A DNA stretch of 64,000 nt from Okeanomitos corallinicola TIOX110 (GCF_038050375.1 NZ_CP150886.1:2459318-2523317); one strand, 5' to 3'. Shown: positions 19,407-29,898, numbered from the stretch's first letter. Program-made: numbers and translations. Notes: a model not told the origin generated them from the letters alone.

Positions 19407-20390
19407 CTAAACTCGCGCAGCTACCATCTTCTGGACAGCTTCGACAATTTGCTCTGGTTGGACAATGGTCAACCGTTCTAAATTACCGTTGTAAGGTGTG
19501 GGAATATCTTGGGAAGATAACCGCAGTACAGGCGCGTCTAACTCATCAAATAATCTATCATTGATGGAAGCGGTTAACTCTGCACCTATCCCTCCAGTTC
19601 TCATACATTCTTCGACCACAATGACACGGTGGGTTTTGCGAATGGAAGCACCGATAGTATCAAAATCTAGAGGTTTGAGGGAGATTAGATCAATAACTTC
19701 TGGATCATATCCTTGTTTTTCCAAGGTTTTCACCGCTTGCAGGACATGATACCGCATTCGTGAATAGGTCAAGATTGTCACGTCTTTTCCAGAACGTACT
19801 ACTTCCGCCTTATCTAGTGGTAGTACATATTCTTCTTCTGGTAGATTTTCTTTTAAGTTGTAAAGTAAAACGTGTTCAAAGAACAAGACTGGGTTATCAT
19901 CGCGGATGGCGGCTTTCAGTAACCCTTTAGCGTTATATGGTGTGGAACAAGCGACGATTTTTAATCCTGGAACTGCTTGAAAATATGCTTCTAGTCGTTG
20001 AGAGTGTTCTGCACCTAGTTGTTTTCCCACACCCCCAGGGCCACGAATTACCATCGGGATTTTAAAGTTACCACCAGATGTGTAGCGTAACATACCCGCA
20101 TTGTTAGAAATTTGGTTAAATGCTAGGAGCAAAAAGCCCATATTCATCCCTTCGATGATAGGTCTTAATCCTGTCATTGCTGCTCCTACAGCCAAGCCTG
20201 TAAAGCTATTTTCGGCAATGGGTGTGTCTAGAACTCGCAGATCACCATACTTGTTGCACAGGTCTTTAGTTACTTTATAAGAACCGCCGTAGTGTCCTAC
20301 GTCTTCGCCTAAGATAAATACGCTAGAGTCGCGGGACATTTCTTCATCAATTGCTTCCCGGAGAGCGTTGAAAAATAGTGTTTCTGCCAT
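19407..20390 (-). CDS. pdhB: Pyruvate dehydrogenase E1 component, beta subunit
   Basis: This 327-residue protein matches E1-beta. It has an N-terminal [16 protein letters not shown] (with the E60-type cofactor-activating glutamate region), [36 protein letters not shown] and the C-terminal [12 protein letters not shown]. With E1-alpha (not in the window) it decarboxylates pyruvate using thiamine diphosphate and feeds acetyl-CoA synthesis in the cytoplasm. It heads the pdhB-secD-secF row. Confidence 0.97.
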   Translation of the reverse strand: MAETLFFNALREAIDEEMSRDSSVFILGEDVGHYGGSYKVTKDLCNKYGDLRVLDTPIAENSFTGLAVGAAMTGLRPIIEGMNMGFLLLAFNQISNNAGMLRYTSGGNFKIPMVIRGPGGVGKQLGAEHSQRLEAYFQAVPGLKIVACSTPYNAKGLLKAAIRDDNPVLFFEHVLLYNLKENLPEEEYVLPLDKAEVVRSGKDVTILTYSRMRYHVLQAVKTLEKQGYDPEVIDLISLKPLDFDTIGASIRKTHRVIVVEECMRTGGIGAELTASINDRLFDELDAPVLRLSSQDIPTPYNGNLERLTIVQPEQIVEAVQKMVAARV

Positions 20391-20521
20391 TTAGACCTTT
20401 ATCACAGTTTATAGTTATCAAATTTTATCTTGCCTCCGTCCCCAATAACGTCAGCGATCGCACTCTTATTGAGGATGGGTAATTGGTAATGGGTAAACTA
20501 CTCTCACCAGTCACCAGTTCC

Positions 20522-20743
20522 CTATTCCTGAACTATCTCATACAAATCTTCTATCATAACATCAAATAGGCGTGCCAATTTATGAAGAGATGTCACATCC
20601 ACTGAGGCCAAGCCTGGGGACTTAGCATAATTTTTGAGCGTGGTGTATGCAATTCCTGAACGATCAGAAACTTCTTTTAACGTCCAACTCTTCTGAGCCG
20701 CAAATTCTTTAATCCGCAACCTCACCAAACCCATATTTGACAA
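20522..20743 (-). CDS. Small Xre-family HTH regulator
   Basis: This 73-residue protein is almost entirely one helix-turn-helix: LRIKEFAAQKSWTLKEVSDRSGIAYTTLKNYAK, then LHKLARLFDVMIEDLYEIV. It resembles Cro/C1-type single-domain regulators. There is no sensor domain. It stands alone between pdhB and a divergent hypothetical gene, and its target is unknown. Confidence 0.8.
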   Translation of the reverse strand: MSNMGLVRLRIKEFAAQKSWTLKEVSDRSGIAYTTLKNYAKSPGLASVDVTSLHKLARLFDVMIEDLYEIVQE

Positions 20744-20902
20744 AAGCCTAATAATAGTCTTAAATACTTATAGCATAAAAAGCGACCGCCCCTAGTCTAC
20801 CAAACGAAAGAGCGATCGGCAAGCTAAAATAGAATTCCAATCTTCTAGCATTTGTCACCTAAAAATTAGGTTCATCTTACCAAAAGACAGAAATCTTTAA
20901 TC

Positions 20903-21361
20903 ATGATCACAATTGAAGCAACAAACTCCAACTACGTCAACCCATTATTTCGCTTTGTCACCCCAGAAGCAGTAGCTTTACTATTAAAAATACCTGTTGA
21001 GCAAATCAAAAAAATCCGTTGTTGGCCGCACGTCATCCTAGTAATTTCTGAACATCTAGTCAGATTTGTCAGTTATGCGGACTTACCACCAATTCTAGAT
21101 GCAGAACCACCCACAGATAAGGATACTCTGACTTGGCGCAAACGCTGGCGTAAACTCAAAACCTATAAAGCACCAACTTTTTGGCAAGATTTTTATACTC
21201 AAAAGTACAAACAAGCTACAAATAAAGGTACATTATTAGGCTGGCAAGAAATAGTAAATAAAATCAAGTTTGCCTTCTCAAATAAATCAATACAAGCGCT
21301 AAATAGTGTTTTTCAAGAAACTTATAATCATCATTTATTTTATCAACACTCCCTGAGTTGA
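20903..21361 (+). CDS. Hypothetical cyanobacterial protein
   Basis: This 152-residue soluble protein is not recognised. An N-terminal region (RFVTPEAVALLLKIPVEQIKKI) reads like a short helical or HTH-like segment. The middle is Trp- and Lys-rich (DTLTWRKRWRKLKTYKAPTFWQDFYTQKY). There is no TM or signal peptide. It is divergent from the small HTH gene, with a 159-bp shared upstream region that could hold both promoters. Confidence 0.65.
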   Translation: MITIEATNSNYVNPLFRFVTPEAVALLLKIPVEQIKKIRCWPHVILVISEHLVRFVSYADLPPILDAEPPTDKDTLTWRKRWRKLKTYKAPTFWQDFYTQKYKQATNKGTLLGWQEIVNKIKFAFSNKSIQALNSVFQETYNHHLFYQHSLS

Positions 21362-21387
21362 AATCTAACCATTTAGCTAATTTTTCC

Positions 21388-22173
21388 TTATTGTCCTAAA
21401 TAAGCTTCTAAAACTTGGGTATTGGTTTGAATTTCTGTGGGAGTACCAACGGCTAAATTTTGTCCTTCTGCTAGTACCCATACGCGATCGCACAAAGACA
21501 TAATTACATCCATATTGTGTTCAATAATGAGAAAAGTTAACCCGTCTTCTCTGTTCCATTTGAGAATGCGATCGCAAATATCATCAATTAATCGCGGATT
21601 GACACCCGCAGCAGGTTCATCTAATAAGATTAACTTAGGATTAGTCATTAAAGCCCTACCCATTTCTAACAGTTTACGCTGTCCACCAGATAAACCACCG
21701 GCATAATCATTTGCTTTTGTTTCTAATCCTACAGATTCTAACAAAAACATCGCTCTTTCTTTCAGTTCTCTTTCTTCTCTGGCAACAATATGATGCTGAA
21801 ATTGAACTTGCCAAAAATTCTCCCCGGTTTGTTTTTGTGCTGCTAACAGCATATTTTCTAAAACCGATAAACGCGATAGAGTTTTTGCTACTTGAAAAGT
21901 ACGAATTAAACCTTGTTGGGCAATTTGAAATGGTTGTAAATTGTGGATAGGTTCACCATCAAAAATTACCTTTCCTTGATCTGGACGAATAAAATTAGAA
22001 AGTAAATTAAATAAAGTCGTTTTCCCAGCACCGTTGGGACCAATTAAACCAGTAATACTACTTTTATTAACTTCTATTTTTGCATCTTTAACGGCTTGGA
22101 TCCCACCAAAAGTTTTATTTAGTCCGGTAGCAGCTAATAGGGGTAGTTGAGGAGATTCAATATTATTTACCAT
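21388..22173 (-). CDS. livG: ABC transporter ATP-binding protein, LivG type
   Basis: This 261-residue ATPase has Walker A GPNGAGKTT, signature LSGGQRKLLEMGRALM, Walker B LILLDEPAAGVNP and the H-loop LTFLIIEHNMD. The DEPAAGVNP wording is typical of LivG-type subunits of branched-chain or neutral amino-acid (or urea) importers. It lies downstream of a LivM-like permease with a 106-bp gap containing TACCTATTACC repeats. The periplasmic binding protein, LivH and LivF are not in the window. In Anabaena the matching transporters are called Nat or Bgt, and I cannot tell which applies. Confidence 0.9.
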   Translation of the reverse strand: MVNNIESPQLPLLAATGLNKTFGGIQAVKDAKIEVNKSSITGLIGPNGAGKTTLFNLLSNFIRPDQGKVIFDGEPIHNLQPFQIAQQGLIRTFQVAKTLSRLSVLENMLLAAQKQTGENFWQVQFQHHIVAREERELKERAMFLLESVGLETKANDYAGGLSGGQRKLLEMGRALMTNPKLILLDEPAAGVNPRLIDDICDRILKWNREDGLTFLIIEHNMDVIMSLCDRVWVLAEGQNLAVGTPTEIQTNTQVLEAYLGQ

Positions 22174-22279
22174 GATGATTTTTAGTTTTATTTTAACCTT
22201 CAGTTGTCAGGACATGAGGGAGGAGTGGGTAAAGGGGTGAGTGGGAGAATAAATAACCCAATTACCTATTACCTATTAC

Positions 22280-23401
22280 CTATTTACTCAAAGTAAGTTC
22301 TTCCTTTTTACCTAGAATACCTTGAGGTCGCCAAATCATTAATACCATCAGAATTAGACCGATAAACATAATTCTAAAAGCACCGATTCTTTCTGCATCT
22401 AGACGAATAATTTTTATTTTTGGTAAGAATTCCCTGGTTAAAGCATCATAGGCGAAATAAATAACTGAACCTAAAATCGCGCCAATATTATTCCCAGAAC
22501 CGCCTAAAATAATCATAATCCAACCATCAAAGGTAAGTTGTGGTTGAAAATTATCAGGATAAATTGCGCTTAGTTGCCAAGCAAAGAAAGCACCAGCAAC
22601 ACCTGCGATCGCACCACCCAACATTAAAGATTGTAACTTGTACCAAAAAACATTTTTACCCAAAGCTTTGGGTATTTCTTCATCTTCGCGGATAGCTTTA
22701 AGAACGCGTCCCCAGGGAGAATTAACTAAAAATTCTAACCGCCAGAATACGAAAGCTAATACTAATAAAGCCAACAACATTAAACCTGCTTTCGGATTGT
22801 AATTATACAGTCCCAATGTGCCAGAGATATCAATGGCAACTGATAATAAACCCAGAATAATACCTACTACCAACCGAGAAATAAATTCTTTTTTCAGAGA
22901 AACATTGGCAGAATTGTGAGCAGTTTTCACCCAACGCCAGAGAGAGAATAAAGTGATAATTGTCAGTAAAGTAAGTATCCCAATCATCAAAAATCGGACA
23001 AATAAATTAGGGCTTGTACTCAGAGGAATAGTATAACTTTGGACACCAAAAGCACCAGACACCCAGCGATCGCCCACTGGTAACTCCTGGTTATTGATCA
23101 CCAATCTAATTAACTCTCCTGTACCAATAGTAACAATACCCAGATAATCTTCCCGTAAGCGCAAAGTGGCAAAACCAATCACCAAACCCAACAAAGCTGC
23201 CACAATTGCCCCAGCAATAGCAGAGAATAATAGAGGTACACCCTTTAAACTTAGCAACACCGTAGTGTACGCGCCCAAAGTCATAAAAGCAATATGACCA
23301 AAATTAATTAATCCGGTAAAACCCCATTGTAAATTTAGTCCCAGCCCAAACAAAGCAAAAGTGGCGGCAGAAATAGCCAGAAAAATCAGGTATTCAATCA
23401 T
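22280..23401 (-). CDS. livM: ABC transporter permease, LivM type
   Basis: This 373-residue integral membrane protein has about 8-10 TM segments. The LivH/LivM family marks are GLNLQWGFTGLINFGHIAFM near the N-terminus, the coupling EAA-like loop PWGRVLKAIREDEEIPKALGKN and the late GGSGNNIGAILGS. It imports branched-chain or other neutral amino acids with the LivG-like ATPase encoded next to it. An unusual charged loop with an extra TM pair sits near residues 155-215. The upstream gap 23402-23594 contains tandem TTAGTTAT repeats. Confidence 0.9.
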   Translation of the reverse strand: MIEYLIFLAISAATFALFGLGLNLQWGFTGLINFGHIAFMTLGAYTTVLLSLKGVPLLFSAIAGAIVAALLGLVIGFATLRLREDYLGIVTIGTGELIRLVINNQELPVGDRWVSGAFGVQSYTIPLSTSPNLFVRFLMIGILTLLTIITLFSLWRWVKTAHNSANVSLKKEFISRLVVGIILGLLSVAIDISGTLGLYNYNPKAGLMLLALLVLAFVFWRLEFLVNSPWGRVLKAIREDEEIPKALGKNVFWYKLQSLMLGGAIAGVAGAFFAWQLSAIYPDNFQPQLTFDGWIMIILGGSGNNIGAILGSVIYFAYDALTREFLPKIKIIRLDAERIGAFRIMFIGLILMVLMIWRPQGILGKKEELTLSK

Positions 23402-23594
23402 AATTAGTTCTTAGTCATTAGTCATTAGTTATTTAGTTATTTAGTTATTAGGTATGGGCAGTGATTCACCTTTTCATTTCTTCCTACTCCTTACTGCCTG
23501 TCTATGGAAATGCAACGGAATAGATTGTAGTGTATCTTAGGTAATGTTAACTATAGATTGGCAATATTTCTATCGTTGTTAGGTAAAGTTGGAA

Positions 23595-23792
23595 ATGAAT
23601 TTACTACGAATCAGGATGCACCATCTCATCGAGCAAATATCTGATGAAGATCTACAAATAGTTTGGGGAGTTGTTCAAGCTTTGTATTTTGACTCCTATA
23701 TGCTTAAAGCCATAAAGGAAGTAAAATCATCACAGCATCCCTGGGACATACTCAATCATGATGAGGCAATCAGACAGTTAATGTTTATGTGA
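23595..23792 (+). CDS. Small protein upstream of a RelE-like toxin, putative antitoxin
   Basis: This 65-residue acidic protein (MNLLRIRMHHLIEQISDEDL...) starts at ATG 23595. It lies 29 bp upstream of the RelE-like gene on the same strand, which is the usual antitoxin position. The sequence has no DNA-binding motif that I recognise, so the role rests on context. Confidence 0.5.
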   Translation: MNLLRIRMHHLIEQISDEDLQIVWGVVQALYFDSYMLKAIKEVKSSQHPWDILNHDEAIRQLMFM

Positions 23793-23821
23793 GTAAGTTA
23801 ACAAAAAATTGGTGAGTAAGA

Positions 23822-24088
23822 GTGAATCTGGAAGTAGAAGTCCGCTACGCAAAGTCTTTTTTGGCAGACCTAAAAAGTTTAGAACCCGTGGCCTATGAAC
23901 GGGTCTACAATTTTGTATTTGTTGAATTTACAGAAAATAAATGGCATTTGCACAACCTACCAAAGCTGCGACAGCTAGATGAGCAAGGTATTTTTTATCG
24001 TTTTACTATAGATAATTATCTCATAGGTATAGAAATTAGGGGGGAATTAGTGAAATTCTTACGTGTCCTTCCTATGCCAGATGTGTGA
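23822..24088 (+). CDS. RelE/ParE-superfamily toxin-like protein
   Basis: This 88-residue basic-acidic mixed protein starts at GTG. The core VEVRYAKSFLADLKSLEP, the LPKLRQLDEQGIFYRFTIDNYLIGIEI strand region and the C-terminal LVKFLRVLPMPDV follow the RelE/YafQ pattern (helix pair, then a four-strand sheet ending in F.RV..). RelE enzymes cut mRNA on the ribosome. The small gene just upstream would be the antitoxin. Activity is unproven, and some family members are inert. Confidence 0.65.
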   Translation: MNLEVEVRYAKSFLADLKSLEPVAYERVYNFVFVEFTENKWHLHNLPKLRQLDEQGIFYRFTIDNYLIGIEIRGELVKFLRVLPMPDV

Positions 24089-24124
24089 ATTTGACCAGAA
24101 ACCAAAAATAAAACTGGTGAAGAT

Positions 24125-26398
24125 TTATTTGACTTTAGTCGGAATCTCAATTATAAACTGAGTACCTTTTCCTTCCACAGAGGAACATTTTAACAAGCCC
24201 TTGTGTTTTTCTGTAACTATTTGATAGCTAATAGAAAGTCCAAGTCCAGTCCCTTTACCTATAGATTTAGTTGTGTAGAAAGGGTTAAAAATACTTACCA
24301 CCACTGATTCTGGAATTCCTATTCCATTGTCAGTAATGATAATTTTTACTCGATTGTCACTAGACTTTTCTGTGGAAATTTTAATATAACCAGTTTCTTG
24401 TTTCTCTTGTTGATATTGGCAATCGCTATATTTTTGTTCTATGGCATCAATAGCATTGCTAATTATGTTCATAAACACTTGATTCAGTTGCCCTACATAG
24501 CATTCTACCAGTGGTAAATTGCCATAGTTCTTAATCAATTGAATCTTAGGACGTTCTGATTTTGCTTTCAACCTGTTGTCCAGAATAGTAATGGTACTAT
24601 CAATACCTTCATGTAGATTCACATTCTTGACTTCTGCTTCATCTAACCGAGAAAAGTTACGTAGAGAAAGAACAATTTCCCGAATCCGGTTAGTACCTAA
24701 TCGCATGGACTGAAGCACTTTTATCATATCTTCAGTTATAAATTCTAGATCAATTGCTTCTATTTCTGCTTGTATTTCTGATGATGGTTCAGGATAGCGT
24801 TGCTGATATAACTTGATTAAGTTTAATAAATCTTGGGTGTATCCTTCAATATGATCTAAATTACCATGAATAAAGTTAACGGGATTATTAATTTCATGGG
24901 CTACACCTGCTACCATTTGCCCTAAACTCGACATTTTCTCGCTCTGAATCATTTGCATTTGGGTATGTTGCAGTTCTATCAAAGCTTTTTCAAGTTCATT
25001 TGTCTTTTGTTGTAAAGCTATTTCAGCTTGTTTTCGATCAGTAATATCTCGTGAAATTCCTACAGTTTGAATTACACGCCCTTCTATATCAAAGATTGCG
25101 TTTTTAATGGTGCTGAAAGTATGAACTACTCCATCATGGCGGGTAACAGGTTCTTCCAATAACATAGTTTTGCCAGTATTGAAAACGTAAGCATCATCTT
25201 TAACATATTGCTGTGTATAATCGGGATTATTGAATGGAGCATCAATAATTGCTTGCAGCTGTTCCATAGTCATGGCATAGTAATCACGAAATGCTTTATT
25301 AGCATAGATAATACGTGATTCTGCACCTTTACAGAGAACAAAATCTGGAATGGAATCGAGGATTTGTTGATAGAGATTTTTTACTTCTAATAATTCCTTT
25401 TCAGTCTTTTTACGCTCTGTTATTTCCGTATTAGTGCCAATAAGTCTATAAATTTCTCCTTGGTCATTTTTGGAGGGAGACAGTGTTGTCAAAAACCATC
25501 GTGTCTCTTCATTGAAGTGAACAGACTCTTCGTATGAGATAGTAGTTCCTGCTCGCATACACTGCTGATAGGTTTCTTCAAAGCGAAGTCCAGTTTCTTC
25601 TCCAAATACTTCAAAAGCAGTTTTACCCTGAACCTGCTGAGTAGTCAAACCAGTAATTTTTTCAATTAATGGATTGAAACTGAACATGCGAAATTCACGT
25701 GTTTTTGTCACATCTATGACGAAAATACCCACTTCTGCTGTTATATAGATACTTTGTAAAAATTCCTCTCGTTGACGCAGTTGTTCTTCTACCTGTTTGC
25801 GTTCTGTCACATTCCGGCAAACAATTACACCACCGTGAATCTTACCTTGATCATCTACAAGAGGTGTCCCATTAACAATAGTCCACATTCCTTCTTGATC
25901 TTGCTCATGTTGGCTAAATACTTCTAGATTGTCGAAACTTTCACCATTTAAGGTACGTAATAGAGGAATTTTTACTGTTGGAAATGGCATAATCTGATCT
26001 GGACGAAATAGTTCATAATGCTGTGACGATTCCTCTGATTGGGTTTGTGTACTATTGCTACCGTACATCTTAGAAGCTGCTGGGTTCACGATGACACATT
26101 TTCCCTCTTTATCAGCGACAATGACCCCATCACTGATGCTATTAAGGATCAGTTGTAATAAATTGGTTTTTTCTTGGAGTTCTATTTCAACAGATTGGCC
26201 TTCGCTTTCTTGATTTATATCTTGATGTTGATCTATTTTTTTATCATGAGTATCTAACTTACGTAAATACGCTAGTTCCTGTTCTAGCTTATTTACTTTC
26301 TGTCGCAATGAGTGTATTTCTTGCTTGAGAGTTTCAGTTTCATTTATATTAGGTTGATGATCAGAGGATGTTATAATAGTTTCAGATAAATGATCCAT
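24125..26398 (-). CDS. Multi-PAS sensor histidine kinase
   Basis: I start at ATG 26398. A TTG start at 26458 would add 20 residues. A coiled coil (about 20-60) is followed by three PAS domains (about 75-195, 210-335, 340-465, each ending in an R..TERK/DRK linker) and a second coiled coil. The HisKA has its phospho-acceptor in VAGVAHEINNPVNF. The HATPase has the N box NIISNAIDAIEQ, G1 ITDNGIGIP and G2 GKGTGLGLSIS. It is soluble, without a TM, so it probably senses a cytoplasmic signal. No response regulator is adjacent. Confidence 0.93.
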   Translation of the reverse strand: MDHLSETIITSSDHQPNINETETLKQEIHSLRQKVNKLEQELAYLRKLDTHDKKIDQHQDINQESEGQSVEIELQEKTNLLQLILNSISDGVIVADKEGKCVIVNPAASKMYGSNSTQTQSEESSQHYELFRPDQIMPFPTVKIPLLRTLNGESFDNLEVFSQHEQDQEGMWTIVNGTPLVDDQGKIHGGVIVCRNVTERKQVEEQLRQREEFLQSIYITAEVGIFVIDVTKTREFRMFSFNPLIEKITGLTTQQVQGKTAFEVFGEETGLRFEETYQQCMRAGTTISYEESVHFNEETRWFLTTLSPSKNDQGEIYRLIGTNTEITERKKTEKELLEVKNLYQQILDSIPDFVLCKGAESRIIYANKAFRDYYAMTMEQLQAIIDAPFNNPDYTQQYVKDDAYVFNTGKTMLLEEPVTRHDGVVHTFSTIKNAIFDIEGRVIQTVGISRDITDRKQAEIALQQKTNELEKALIELQHTQMQMIQSEKMSSLGQMVAGVAHEINNPVNFIHGNLDHIEGYTQDLLNLIKLYQQRYPEPSSEIQAEIEAIDLEFITEDMIKVLQSMRLGTNRIREIVLSLRNFSRLDEAEVKNVNLHEGIDSTITILDNRLKAKSERPKIQLIKNYGNLPLVECYVGQLNQVFMNIISNAIDAIEQKYSDCQYQQEKQETGYIKISTEKSSDNRVKIIITDNGIGIPESVVVSIFNPFYTTKSIGKGTGLGLSISYQIVTEKHKGLLKCSSVEGKGTQFIIEIPTKVK

Positions 26399-26996
26399 AT
26401 TAAATCTGTGAGTGTTTGTATAATCAGAGAAAAACTCTAGACCACAGGAATTACGCAAAATCTAATGAAAGTATTAGCAATGCCTGAGTTACTGTTACGC
26501 AAGAATAAAGTTTCTGGTCACATAGCCCCTAAGTCTTACTAAAAGTTAGTTTGTATATATTATATATAAAGTATGTGAACTAAGCGTATATTAATAGCTG
26601 CGTTGAGAAGTAAAAGTAAATAATTATTAAAAAATAGTCCCCAAGAGGTGATGAACAAATGATGGGGAGTGTATGGATATTTATTCCTACTCAGCACCTA
26701 CAGTTTTTACCGTGATGGAAGTATGGTAGTTGAGTGTATTATTACTTTTACCTTATTTAAGATACATTATTATGAATGTGTAGACAAGCGATCGCCCTAA
26801 ATCAGCCCTAAATCATGAGATTTTGGATTGATTGGACGGAGAAATCTAAGTGCTTGTTACCATCAAATAATTATTTATAGTTTTACTAATCAGCAATCGT
26901 CAGCCACCTGACTACAAACTGTATAAGACAAAGCAGGGATCGCCAGAACCATACATTAAACTGGAGTTTGACCAATATATTTGAGAATTCCCTCTT
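26399..26996. other. Intergenic region upstream of pgi and of the kinase gene
   Basis: This is about 600 bp between divergent genes. It is AT-rich with a HIP1-like GCGATCGC at about 26788. It must hold promoters for both genes, but I see no convincing factor-binding site or RNA gene. Confidence 0.5.
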
Positions 26997-28580
26997 ATGG
27001 ATGCTAAGGCACTTTGGCAACGATACCAAGATTGGTTATATTTCCACGAGGGATTAGGACTGTATCTAGATATCAGCCGGATGCGGTTTGATAACGCCTT
27101 CGTGGAATCGTTGCAGTCAAAATTTGAAAAAGCATTTGCGGATATGGTCGCCTTAGAAAAAGGTGCGATCGCCAATCCTGACGAAAATCGCATGGTAGGA
27201 CACTACTGGTTGCGGAATCCAGACCTAGCACCCACCCCAGAACTGACCCAAGAAATTGTTCAAACCTTAGAACAAATCGAAACTTTTGCGGATCAGGTGC
27301 ATACAGGTGCAATTCATCCCCCCAAAGAAAGCTGCTTTACGGACGTTATTTCCATCGGTATTGGTGGTTCAGCATTAGGTCCCCAGTTTGTTGCTGAAGC
27401 CCTTGCCCCTGATTCTCCCCCTCTTAACATTCACTTTATTGATAACACCGATCCTGCTGGCATTGATCGGGTTCTCTCCCATATCAACAACCTAGCGACT
27501 ACCTTAGTATTAGTCATTTCTAAATCCGGTGGTACACCAGAACCCCGCAACGGCATGATCGAGGTCAAAAAAGCCTACGCAGCCAAAAATTTAGACTTTG
27601 CTAAATATGCAGTGGCCATTACCAGCGCAGATAGTAACTTAGATAAAGTTGCACAATCTGAAGGTTGGTTAACCACTGTCCCCATGTATGACTGGGTAGG
27701 AGGACGCACTTCCGAAATGTCCTCTGTGGGATTAGTACCAGCAGCATTACAGGGTATTGATATCCGTGCCATGTTAGATGGGGCAAAGGAAATGGACGAT
27801 GCTACCCGCATCTCTAACCTGAAAAATAACCCAGCGGCTTTATTAGCTTTGGCTTGGTATTTCTCTGGAAATGGCAAAGGCGAAAAAGACATGGTTGTCT
27901 TACCCTACAAAGATAGCTTGTTATTATTTAGCCGTTACTTACAGCAGTTGGTAATGGAATCTTTAGGTAAAGAACAAGATTTAGACGGCAAAACCGTATA
28001 TCAAGGTATAGCCGTTTATGGTAACAAAGGTTCTACCGACCAACACGCCTATGTTCAACAATTACGGGAAGGTGTGCCTAACTTCTTTGCAACCTTAATT
28101 GAGGTGTTAGAAGATCGGCAAACTCCATCTCCAGAAATTGATCCTGGTGTCACAGCCGGTGATTATTTATCTGGTTTCTTGCTAGGAACTCGTCAAGCAC
28201 TGTACGAGAATAACCGTGATTCTATTACAGTTACCATTCCTCAAGTTAATGCCCGCACAGTTGGCGCGTTAATTGCATTATATGAACGGGCGGTAGGTTT
28301 ATATGCCAGCTTAGTTAATATTAATGCTTATCACCAACCTGGTGTGGAAGCTGGTAAAAAGGCCGCAGCGACAATTCTGGATTTACAAAAACGAGTTGTG
28401 GAAGTTCTACAAAAAGAGAAAAAAGCACTTTCTATTGCAGAAATTGCTGATAAAGCCGGGAGTCCAGAACAAGTTGAAGCAATTTACAAAATTCTCCGTC
28501 ATCTCCACGCTAATCATCGCGGTGTGGTGTTCACAGGTGATTTAAGTAAACCCGCAAGTTTAACCGTTTCTCTCGGTTAA
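26997..28580 (+). CDS. pgi: Glucose-6-phosphate isomerase
   Basis: This 527-residue protein of the usual cyanobacterial length carries [18 protein letters not shown], the sugar-phosphate segment [14 protein letters not shown], and [33 protein letters not shown], which includes the second PGI signature with the catalytic His. It interconverts glucose-6-phosphate and fructose-6-phosphate, joining the oxidative pentose phosphate pathway, glycolysis and glycogen metabolism. The gene is monocistronic, and a MITE-like hairpin plus a strong terminator follow. Confidence 0.97.
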   Translation: MDAKALWQRYQDWLYFHEGLGLYLDISRMRFDNAFVESLQSKFEKAFADMVALEKGAIANPDENRMVGHYWLRNPDLAPTPELTQEIVQTLEQIETFADQVHTGAIHPPKESCFTDVISIGIGGSALGPQFVAEALAPDSPPLNIHFIDNTDPAGIDRVLSHINNLATTLVLVISKSGGTPEPRNGMIEVKKAYAAKNLDFAKYAVAITSADSNLDKVAQSEGWLTTVPMYDWVGGRTSEMSSVGLVPAALQGIDIRAMLDGAKEMDDATRISNLKNNPAALLALAWYFSGNGKGEKDMVVLPYKDSLLLFSRYLQQLVMESLGKEQDLDGKTVYQGIAVYGNKGSTDQHAYVQQLREGVPNFFATLIEVLEDRQTPSPEIDPGVTAGDYLSGFLLGTRQALYENNRDSITVTIPQVNARTVGALIALYERAVGLYASLVNINAYHQPGVEAGKKAAATILDLQKRVVEVLQKEKKALSIAEIADKAGSPEQVEAIYKILRHLHANHRGVVFTGDLSKPASLTVSLG

Positions 28581-28591
28581 CACCCATTAAT

Positions 28592-28698
28592 TACAGCATA
28601 TTTCATTCTTATGAGGTACAAATCATAATAAAGAAACTCTTGTGGAGTGGGCATCTTGCCCGCCAATAATGTACCTCATTACACCGGAAAGTGCTGTA
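28592..28698. mobile_element. MITE-like nested hairpin (107 bp) after pgi
   Basis: Three nested inverted repeats are present: TACAGCA (28592-28598) with TGCTGTA (28692-28698), ATGAGGTAC (28611-28619) with GTACCTCAT (28671-28679), and a central GGGCA-TCT-TGCCC (28648-28660). There is no coding capacity. It probably folds into one long hairpin, like known cyanobacterial folded repeats. Confidence 0.55.
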
Positions 28699-28708
28699 TC
28701 ATTTTGTT

Positions 28709-28743
28709 AAATCCCTGATTTCTTTAGGAAGTCGGGGATTTTT
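28709..28743 (+). terminator. Intrinsic terminator between pgi and the WD40 gene
   Basis: AAATCCC (28709-28715) pairs with GGGATTT (28735-28741) around an inner GATTTC/GGAAGTC region, followed by a T-run. It lies between convergent genes and would mainly serve pgi. Confidence 0.7.
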
Positions 28744-28766
28744 CAGAAGGATAAACCAATCACCAA

Positions 28767-29849
28767 TCACCGATTTAGCCAAATATTAATTTTGTCATCC
28801 ATACCACCACTAGCCAGCATTGTCCCATCGGTACTAAAAGCGATATCTTTGGTGGGTTGTGTCCATGCACTGGCAGAATTATTAGTTTCAGTCAGTGGAT
28901 TTTTTAACTCTCCTGTGGTTAAATCCCATAGTTTAATCCCATCTTGGGCCGCACTAGCTAGGGTTTTACCATCGGCATTAATCGCAATAGCATTAACTGG
29001 AAAGTTATGTCCGGTGAAGGTTTGCAGTTGTTCACCATTATTGATATTCCAAATTTTAATAGTTTTATCTCCACTGGCACTGACTAAGGTTTCACCATTA
29101 GGTGTAAAAGTTAAACCAGTAACAACCTGAGAATGGACTTTTAACTGTTTAATTAATTGACGAGATTTTAAATCCCACAGTTTAACAATACCTTTGTTAT
29201 CACCACTGGCTAAGGTCTGTCCATCAGGGCTAATAGCTAGGGTATAAATGATGTTATCGTAGCGAACTAAGGTAGCCAGTGGCAGTTGTTTTTGCAAATC
29301 CCACAAACGAATTCCGTCTAAACCACCACTGACCAAAATTTTACTGTCAGGAGTTGTGACCAAAGATAACACCGGGCTGGTATGTCCATCAAAAGCACGG
29401 CTAAATTCTAGGGTTTGGAGATTCCAAAGGTTGATTCTGTAATCACTCCCACAACTAACTAAGGTTTTAGCATCTGGAGAAATGAGGATGGAGTCTACAG
29501 ACCCTTGATGCGCTCTGTTAATGGTAGCTAATTTTTTACCATTTTCAGGATTCCAAAAACGTATGATTGGTTCATTGTTTGAACCTCCACTGACCAGTAT
29601 TTTGCCATTGGGACTAAAGTTAAGTGATTTAACTGTTCCTGTGTGTCCTTTTAAGGTGCGAAGTAGTCGGGGTTGGGTAAAACTTATGTTTTCTGAAGAG
29701 TTGATTTTGACTTCCTTGGCCGCTTGAGCCGCATTGGTATCAAAGTTATATACCATTGGCATAGAAAACATCACTGCTGCTAAAATTGCCCAGTTCAAGT
29801 TGGACATCATCGCAGGTGTTTTACCTTCCCTTCTTCCTTCCGTTCTCAC
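28767..29849 (-). CDS. Exported or membrane-anchored WD40-repeat protein
   Basis: This 360-residue protein has an N-terminal signal-like segment with a basic leader (residues 1-12), a hydrophobic core (AILAAVMFSMPMVYNF) and an AQAA end near 43. The basic leader favours the GTG start at 29849 over the ATGs at 29810/29807. Seven WD40 blades follow (about 58-360), for example LRTLKGHTGTVKSLNFSPNG...GGSNNEPIIRFWNPENGKK and the closing LASGGMDDKINIW. WD40 propellers are protein-binding platforms. The likely location is the periplasm or lumen, and the partner is unknown. CCAATCACC repeats abut the 3' end. Confidence 0.87.
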   Translation of the reverse strand: MRTEGRREGKTPAMMSNLNWAILAAVMFSMPMVYNFDTNAAQAAKEVKINSSENISFTQPRLLRTLKGHTGTVKSLNFSPNGKILVSGGSNNEPIIRFWNPENGKKLATINRAHQGSVDSILISPDAKTLVSCGSDYRINLWNLQTLEFSRAFDGHTSPVLSLVTTPDSKILVSGGLDGIRLWDLQKQLPLATLVRYDNIIYTLAISPDGQTLASGDNKGIVKLWDLKSRQLIKQLKVHSQVVTGLTFTPNGETLVSASGDKTIKIWNINNGEQLQTFTGHNFPVNAIAINADGKTLASAAQDGIKLWDLTTGELKNPLTETNNSASAWTQPTKDIAFSTDGTMLASGGMDDKINIWLNR

Positions 29850-29898
29850 AGTTCCCTCACTTATCAGTAGAATTTCTACAATACAGTTGCTTGATTAA

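Noticed and set aside
21388-23401. Naming the transporter genes as specific nat or urt genes
   Set aside because: Branched-chain amino-acid, neutral amino-acid and urea importers share these motifs, and the binding protein is not in the window.
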